Assembly: GCA_937959375.1 (NCBI GenBank)
Contig: CALGLS010000327.1
Coordinates: 1 to 11,054, forward strand
Direction of reading: 5' to 3'
DNA: 11,054 nt
Origin: an uncultured Saprospiraceae bacterium
GTDB taxonomy: Bacteria > Bacteroidota > Bacteroidia > Chitinophagales > Saprospiraceae
Position 1 is the stretch's first letter; every line of letters starts with the position of its first letter. The notes beneath the pieces are model-generated. The model had not been told where the DNA came from. It made no database searches and was given only the letters and a program-made list of their open reading frames with translations. This document shows positions 6,805 through 11,054 of this stretch, one piece after another. Position numbers and translations under genes: made by a program.

Positions 6805-8320
6805 AATTTGTGTAATGCTCATTATTTTGAAAAAATATAAATCACTACTTTTTTTATCTGTCCTGTTCATTATCAGCGCCTGTACCAAGGATTTTGGAGA
6901 AATCAATACCAACCCAAACGCTACAGAACCAGATAAGATTGACGCCAAACTACAACTCTCCTATGTTTTAAACAGAGCATCGAGTGAACGCTTTGATCAA
7001 TGGCGCGGTAACCTAATTTATTGCTCGCAATGGGCGCAGCAACTTTCTGGAGACTGGGATCCAGATCGTTACAATACAACGAATGAAGATTGGCTGAGCG
7101 CTTGGTGGGACGCTTCGTATCTTAGAGTTGGGAAAGATGTAGAAGACTTAATTGTAACAGCAGAAGAAGGTTCCAACATCCAAAGTATGGCGATCATTTT
7201 TAAAGTCTATTTTTTCCAAAAGCTTACAGACATGTATGGTGATATTCCATATTCGGAAGCCAATCAAGGAGCTGTTTTTACACAACCAAAATTCGACAAA
7301 CAAGAAGATATTTACAACTCATTTATCAATGATCTCAAAACGGCAATTAGTAATTTAGATGTATCGAAAGATGAAGTTGGAAGTGCAGACATTCTGTATG
7401 GAGGAGATGTTGAACAATGGAAAAAATTTGGGAATTCAATTTTGTTAAGAATCGCGATGCGTATCTCAAACGTGAACCCAGAATTGGCTCAAGAAGTTGG
7501 AGCACTTGCTCTAACAAATGGCGTGATGACTAGCAACGATGACATCGCACTTGTTTACTACTCAGGCTCTAATACGGATGGCATCAATGCGAATGGAGTA
7601 GGTGAAGTGTTCCAAGATTTTGGAGTATCTGGACATCGCTTTCGATATAGCGATGAATTAGTTAACTTTATCATCAATAACGATGACCCGCGTGAAGACA
7701 ACTTAATGGATACCTATAATAGTGATGGCACTGTTGACAACACAGTTGGATCTGGTAATCACCTCGGAAGACCAAATGGAATTCCCACAGGAACCAATGA
7801 CTTTGTATTTGCTCAACCTCGTCGCGACGTTATGGTTACCTATGACGCACCAGCAATTTACTTTAGTTTCGCAGAGGTTGAATTCTTGAGAGCCGAGGCC
7901 ATTCTACTAGATTGGATATCTGGTGATGTTGAGGAAGCTTATCAAAGTGGCGTTTATGCAGCTTGTCAGCAACTATCTTTATATCCTAATGCAGAACCAA
8001 TTGATGAAGATGATATAGAAGATTACCTAGAGGAAAACGATATCGAATTTGATGTTTCACGCGCCAAAGAACAAATCAATACCCAAAAGTGGGTCGCACT
8101 TTTATTCGACGGATTTGAAGCTTACGCGAATTATAGACGATCAGGATTTCCTAATCTAACTCCCGGTTTTACCGATGGTGAATCCAATGGAGAGATCCCT
8201 CGGCGACTACGATACCCCAGAGGAGAAGCAGTAAGAAATGCAGCGAATTATGATGAAGCGGTAAGTCGGCTAAGTGATGGTGATGTAATTATCTCTCGGA
8301 TGTGGTGGGATGTTAATTAA
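6791..8320 (+). CDS. SusD/RagB-family nutrient-binding outer-membrane lipoprotein (SusD_2-type)
   Basis: This surface lipoprotein caps the SusC barrel and captures substrate. A signal peptide ends in lipobox IISAC (Cys31 in the longest frame), followed by TKDFGEINTNPNATEP. That INTNPN start is typical of the SusD-like_2 family (PF12771 type). The middle is helical and TPR-like, for example YFFQKLTDMYGDIPYSEANQ. The C-terminal block RRLRYPRGEA...NAANYDEAVSRL...MWWDVN is also family-typical. Size (509) fits. The ATG at 6791 overlaps the end of susC by 14 bp. An ATG at 6815 (residue 9), or a TTG at 6827 giving the conventional lipoprotein start MKKYKSLLFL, are alternatives; 6815 is my preferred start. 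The overlap or near-contact indicates translational coupling with susC. Ligand unknown: other SusD-type proteins bind glycans or, as in RagB, peptides. Confidence 0.95.
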   Translation: MRNFKICVMLIILKKYKSLLFLSVLFIISACTKDFGEINTNPNATEPDKIDAKLQLSYVLNRASSERFDQWRGNLIYCSQWAQQLSGDWDPDRYNTTNEDWLSAWWDASYLRVGKDVEDLIVTAEEGSNIQSMAIIFKVYFFQKLTDMYGDIPYSEANQGAVFTQPKFDKQEDIYNSFINDLKTAISNLDVSKDEVGSADILYGGDVEQWKKFGNSILLRIAMRISNVNPELAQEVGALALTNGVMTSNDDIALVYYSGSNTDGINANGVGEVFQDFGVSGHRFRYSDELVNFIINNDDPREDNLMDTYNSDGTVDNTVGSGNHLGRPNGIPTGTNDFVFAQPRRDVMVTYDAPAIYFSFAEVEFLRAEAILLDWISGDVEEAYQSGVYAACQQLSLYPNAEPIDEDDIEDYLEENDIEFDVSRAKEQINTQKWVALLFDGFEAYANYRRSGFPNLTPGFTDGESNGEIPRRLRYPRGEAVRNAANYDEAVSRLSDGDVIISRMWWDVN

Positions 8321-8323
8321 ATA

Positions 8324-8386
8324 GACGGAAGATGGAAGTTGGAAGTCCGAAGACGGAAGACGGAAGACGGAAGACGGAAGACGGAA
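8324..8386 (+). repeat. Nine-unit heptad tandem repeat (GNNNGAA; mostly GACGGAA)
   Basis: Starting 4 bp after the susD stop, nine consecutive 7-bp units run without a break: GACGGAA, GATGGAA, GTTGGAA, GTCCGAA, then GACGGAA five times. The outer positions (G....AA) and the G at position 5 are constant while positions 2-4 vary, mainly between GAC, GTC and related triplets. The run is purine-rich on this strand. A second block of the same units follows in opposite orientation. Confidence 0.95.
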
Positions 8387-8457
8387 GAACATACAATATG
8401 TAAAGCTCGCGATAAAAGGAAACTTCCGACTTCGGTCTTCCGTCTTCGGACTTTTTT
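8343..8457 (+). terminator. Long repeat-built hairpin with T-tract after susD
   Basis: Bases 8343-8361 are exactly complementary to 8435-8453 (19 bp). The stem extends inward past a G-G mismatch (8362/8434), four pairs (8363-8366 with 8430-8433), an A-A mismatch (8367/8429) and six more pairs (8368-8373 with 8423-8428). That gives 29 pairs over 31 positions around a 49-nt loop. The T-run 8452-8457 follows directly, as in an intrinsic terminator. It would end the susCD transcript or attenuate readthrough into the PNGase-like gene, for which I see no clear promoter of its own. The loop is longer than in ordinary terminators, so a role as an RNA-processing or stability element is also possible. 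Confidence 0.65.
8424..8451 (-). repeat. Inverted block of four heptads complementary to the upstream array
   Basis: Read on the plus strand, the units are TTCCGAC, TTCGGTC, TTCCGTC and TTCGGAC. On the minus strand they read GTCCGAA, GACGGAA, GACCGAA and GTCGGAA, the same GNNNGAA family as the upstream array. A 37-bp non-repeat segment (8387-8423) lies between the blocks. Together they form an inverted repeat able to fold into a long hairpin. Confidence 0.93.
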
Positions 8458-8493
8458 AAATAAAATATTCACTAACAATAAAATAATCTAGCA

Positions 8494-10983
8494 ATGACCA
8501 AATTATTACGCCTTTTATTTTTCATATCTCTTGCAAACATTGGTTTTGCTCAAAACAATGGGATAGAACTAGATGGTAACACGGGAGGTATCTCGCTTTG
8601 TCATGATGACAACTTTCTAATCGGAAATGGTTTTACTCTAGAAGCATGGATTTTTGCCAATGAATGGAAAGCTGAAGCTTGGCAAGGATCAATTGTAAAT
8701 AAAGATAGACATGTAACTGCAGACAATGAAGGATATGCACTGAGAGCTGGTGACAACGGAACACTTAGTTTTGTAATCGCTACAGGTGATGCATGGCCAG
8801 AGTTAACTTCTGATGCCATTATGAATACCAACCAATGGTATCATGTAGCAGGAGTTTACAATTCGGGTACTGCAAGTATTTTTATCAATGGAGAGCTAGC
8901 TGGTTCTGCTCCGATTCCAGGTACGCCCTCACCAAACGTAACAAGTGATTTGGTGATTGGAGATTCTCCGGGATGGCCAGGTCGAGTTTTTAATGGAATA
9001 ATTGATGAAGTCCGTGTTTGGAATGTCGCAAGAACTCCTCAACAAATTGCAGACAATCAAACCACTGAGTTTACCGGATCAGAAACTGGTTTGGTGGCTT
9101 ACTTACCAATGAATGAAGGTTCAGGAAACAACACTGAAAATCTGGTTGACAATAATTGTAACGGAACAATAAATCAAGGAACATGGACCGATGGTTACTC
9201 TATTCCTGATTTTGATCTTGGAGTTTCTGCGATCACAGCCCCTGACCTCTTGAGTATTTTTACTCGACCAACAAAGATTCAGGTTACTGTTCAGAATTAT
9301 GGAACACAGGCAGTTTCAAGTATTCCAGTAGAATTGACAATCAATGGTTTGCCAGTTTTGACTGAAACGTTTAACACGAACTTATCTCCAGGAGCATCTA
9401 CTACATTGACCTTCCCTGCTCCAATTGACCTGACAGGAAATACTACAAATCTGGTTAGCGTAAGAACTGTTTACTCAGGAGATGGCAATGATTTGAACGA
9501 TGATATTTTCTACCGTTACAAAAAACCGAGTAACGATAATTCTGTAACGCTAATCAATGAAGAGCAACACAATTTTGGGAGTGCTGGTCAAACACAAATA
9601 ACACTTGCAAACCTTCCTATGAACATGGAAGACTTCGATCAAATACTTATTCACTTTGATGTAGAATGTCCAGATACGGGTTGTGACCCTTGGGATCAAA
9701 CTGGAAATATTTCAGTGGTAACACCTACAGGAGATGTTGAGATTGTTCGTTTTATTACTCCTTATGGTATCGAATGCGGACCTTGGACGGTTGATGTAAC
9801 CGATTTCAAAAGTATTCTAACTGGACCAACTGAACTTAAATCATTTATTCAAGTTTTTGGACAATCGGGTTGGTTGTTGAACTGTGATATGGAATTTGTT
9901 GGAAACGCAACTCCAAGATATTCTAAGATTAATCCAATTTGGGAAACGAACTATTGGGTTTATGGCGATCCTAGTGTAAATGATGATAACCTTCCTGAAA
10001 CATCAACGACGATCGGTAGCAATACGCAATCGAGTCACCTGCGTATGACAATCACTGGTCATGGTCAAGGTAATACAAATAATGCAGCCGAATTTTCAAA
10101 TCAAACACATCAGTTAGTTGTGAACGGAGCAGTAGTAGATAATCACAATTTGTGGAAAGATGACTGTGGTCAAAATGATTGTTCTGGACAAGCTGGAAAC
10201 TGGACGCCAAGTCGTGCTGGTTGGTGCCCAGGGCAAGAAGTACAACCTTATTCGTACAACCTGACAGGAAACATGACACCAGGTCAACCACTGGCAATAG
10301 ATTATGAACTGCAAGCCTATACCAATCTTTTAAACACGAATTATAATGATACGGATCATACCGAACCGCATTATCGTATTTTCTCTTATTTGGTTGAAGA
10401 AAGCGATACTCGATATGGGATGTTTAATAATCTAAGAGCTGAAAGTGTTGTTGTTTCAAATGATGGAAATAACTTTACCGATATTGATTTCTTAATTAAG
10501 AACACCGGAACAGAAATGGTAACTAACGCGATAGTTTCTTATTATATTGATGGTGATTTTGTTTTTGAAGAGCCGCTTAGTTCGTCCATTGCTGCTGGTG
10601 AAAGTTACACACATGCATTCTCTACGGTACAAGGTTTTGGTGCAGGTGATAATATCGTATTTGCGGTAGTTACAGAAACAAATGACGAAAATGTTAGTGA
10701 TGATGCAACGATGATCGAAGTAAACTTAACTTCAGTTGAAAACTTAACAAAAGAGGAGTTGAACATATTTCCTAACCCTTCTTCTGGAAAATTCTCCGTC
10801 GAAGTGGGCGAAACACTATTGAATACAGAGATGGAAATTATTGATGTGCAAGGAAAAGTTATTCGAACCATTTTGCTAAAAGAAACAAATTTATCTTTTG
10901 ATATCAGTGAGAAAGGAATTTATGGAATTACCGTAAAGACTGAAACGGGAAGAGCCTTGTTTGGAAAGATAGTCGTTCAATAA
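8494..10983 (+). CDS. Secreted LamG/CARDB multidomain peptide-N-glycosidase F homologue with T9SS sorting domain
   Basis: PNGase F hydrolyses the amide bond between asparagine and the first GlcNAc of N-glycans. Signal peptide 1-19 (cleavage GFA/Q) is followed by a LamG/concanavalin-like domain (about 22-232; FTLEAWIFANEW, NQWYHVAGVY, GIIDEVRVWNVART) and a CARDB-like Ig domain (about 238-345). The two-lobed PNGase F region spans about 350-635, then comes a second CARDB-like domain (about 645-745) and a type A T9SS sorting domain (748-829; LNIFPNPSSGKFSVE ... GKIVVQ). PNGase F hallmarks are CPDTGCDPWD (392-401), RFITPY (419-424), DVTDFKSILTGPTELK (434-449), AAEF (531-534) and NWTPSRAGWCPG (569-580). 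From memory of the Elizabethkingia enzyme, Asp401 matches Asp60, Glu533 matches Glu206 and Arg574 matches Arg248. Glu118 is replaced by Gln453 and Arg61 by Gln402. The Cys204-Cys208 pair is missing. The fold is firm; activity needs testing. Confidence 0.9.
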   Translation: MTKLLRLLFFISLANIGFAQNNGIELDGNTGGISLCHDDNFLIGNGFTLEAWIFANEWKAEAWQGSIVNKDRHVTADNEGYALRAGDNGTLSFVIATGDAWPELTSDAIMNTNQWYHVAGVYNSGTASIFINGELAGSAPIPGTPSPNVTSDLVIGDSPGWPGRVFNGIIDEVRVWNVARTPQQIADNQTTEFTGSETGLVAYLPMNEGSGNNTENLVDNNCNGTINQGTWTDGYSIPDFDLGVSAITAPDLLSIFTRPTKIQVTVQNYGTQAVSSIPVELTINGLPVLTETFNTNLSPGASTTLTFPAPIDLTGNTTNLVSVRTVYSGDGNDLNDDIFYRYKKPSNDNSVTLINEEQHNFGSAGQTQITLANLPMNMEDFDQILIHFDVECPDTGCDPWDQTGNISVVTPTGDVEIVRFITPYGIECGPWTVDVTDFKSILTGPTELKSFIQVFGQSGWLLNCDMEFVGNATPRYSKINPIWETNYWVYGDPSVNDDNLPETSTTIGSNTQSSHLRMTITGHGQGNTNNAAEFSNQTHQLVVNGAVVDNHNLWKDDCGQNDCSGQAGNWTPSRAGWCPGQEVQPYSYNLTGNMTPGQPLAIDYELQAYTNLLNTNYNDTDHTEPHYRIFSYLVEESDTRYGMFNNLRAESVVVSNDGNNFTDIDFLIKNTGTEMVTNAIVSYYIDGDFVFEEPLSSSIAAGESYTHAFSTVQGFGAGDNIVFAVVTETNDENVSDDATMIEVNLTSVENLTKEELNIFPNPSSGKFSVEVGETLLNTEMEIIDVQGKVIRTILLKETNLSFDISEKGIYGITVKTETGRALFGKIVVQ

Positions 10984-11008
10984 AATTAAAATAAGATAAT
11001 TGAATATC

Positions 11009-11029
11009 TGCTTATCGTTTTGATGAGCA
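11009..11029 (+). other. Weak hairpin downstream of the PNGase-like gene
   Basis: TGCTTATC (11009-11016) pairs with GATGAGCA (11022-11029) through eight base pairs, one of them G-T, around a 5-nt loop. It lies 26 bp after the stop codon. No T-tract follows, so it is a poor intrinsic terminator. Its 3' arm also contains the ATG of a possible next gene. Confidence 0.25.
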
Positions 11030-11054
11030 ACGGATTTGAAAAACCTTTTGTATC
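11023..11054 (+). CDS. Possible start of a next gene, cut by the window edge
   Basis: An ATG at 11023 opens a frame reading MSNGFEKPFV that stays open to the last base. With only ten complete codons it may be chance. The position, 39 bp after the previous stop on the same strand, is reasonable for a following gene. The family cannot be assigned. The start codon lies within the 3' arm of the small hairpin at 11009-11029. Confidence 0.25.
   Translation, partial: MSNGFEKPFV

Noticed and set aside
8324..8451. The repeat cluster as a CRISPR array
   Set aside because: The units are contiguous 7-bp heptads without spacers and occur in opposite orientations; this is a tandem-repeat hairpin, not a CRISPR.
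10052..10314. Two overlapping minus-strand open frames inside the PNGase F region
   Set aside because: Both are antisense shadows of a strongly supported coding sequence with recognisable enzyme motifs.

Overview
The window looks like chromosomal DNA from an aerobic, probably marine or free-living member of the Bacteroidota (Flavobacteriia/Cytophagia type). It is AT-rich, has no Shine-Dalgarno-like leaders, and carries candidate TAnnTTTG-type -7 boxes. It encodes a SusC/SusD outer-membrane pair, lipoproteins with typical lipoboxes, and a secreted enzyme ending in a type IX secretion (T9SS) C-terminal sorting domain.

Layout. The left edge (1-90, minus) holds the 5' end of a gene for an exported protein that runs out of the window. 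At 481-1521 (minus) is a lipoprotein of the formylglycine-generating enzyme (FGE/SUMF1) family that keeps both catalytic cysteines. Next comes a gene-poor stretch (1522-1906) with a short coding remnant (about 1602-1772, plus). A 492-residue GT-C-type membrane glycosyltransferase-like protein follows at 1907-3385. An AT-rich leader with inverted repeats and a -7-like box (3386-3681) precedes a susC/susD pair (3682-6804 and about 6815-8320). A 173-bp spacer after susD is dominated by a 7-bp repeat array present in both orientations. The two arms fold into a long hairpin ending in a T-tract. The last complete gene (8494-10983) encodes a secreted multidomain peptide-N-glycosidase F (PNGase F) homologue: LamG lectin-like, CARDB-like, PNGase F, CARDB-like, then the T9SS sorting domain. 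A possible next gene begins at 11023.

How the genes may work together. SusC (TonB-dependent channel) and SusD (surface lipoprotein) form a nutrient-capture and import complex. The neighbouring secreted PNGase F-like enzyme would cut N-glycans from glycoproteins. The simplest reading, which is inference, is a small glycoprotein- or N-glycan-scavenging locus. The LamG domain could hold substrate, the PNGase domain could release glycan or expose peptide, and SusCD could import a product. The inverted heptad hairpin would separate or attenuate transcription between susD and the PNGase gene. The divergent FGE gene suggests a neighbouring sulfatase function, perhaps in the truncated gene at the left edge. 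No sulfatase, glycoside hydrolase or regulator lies fully inside the window, so substrate and regulation are unproven.
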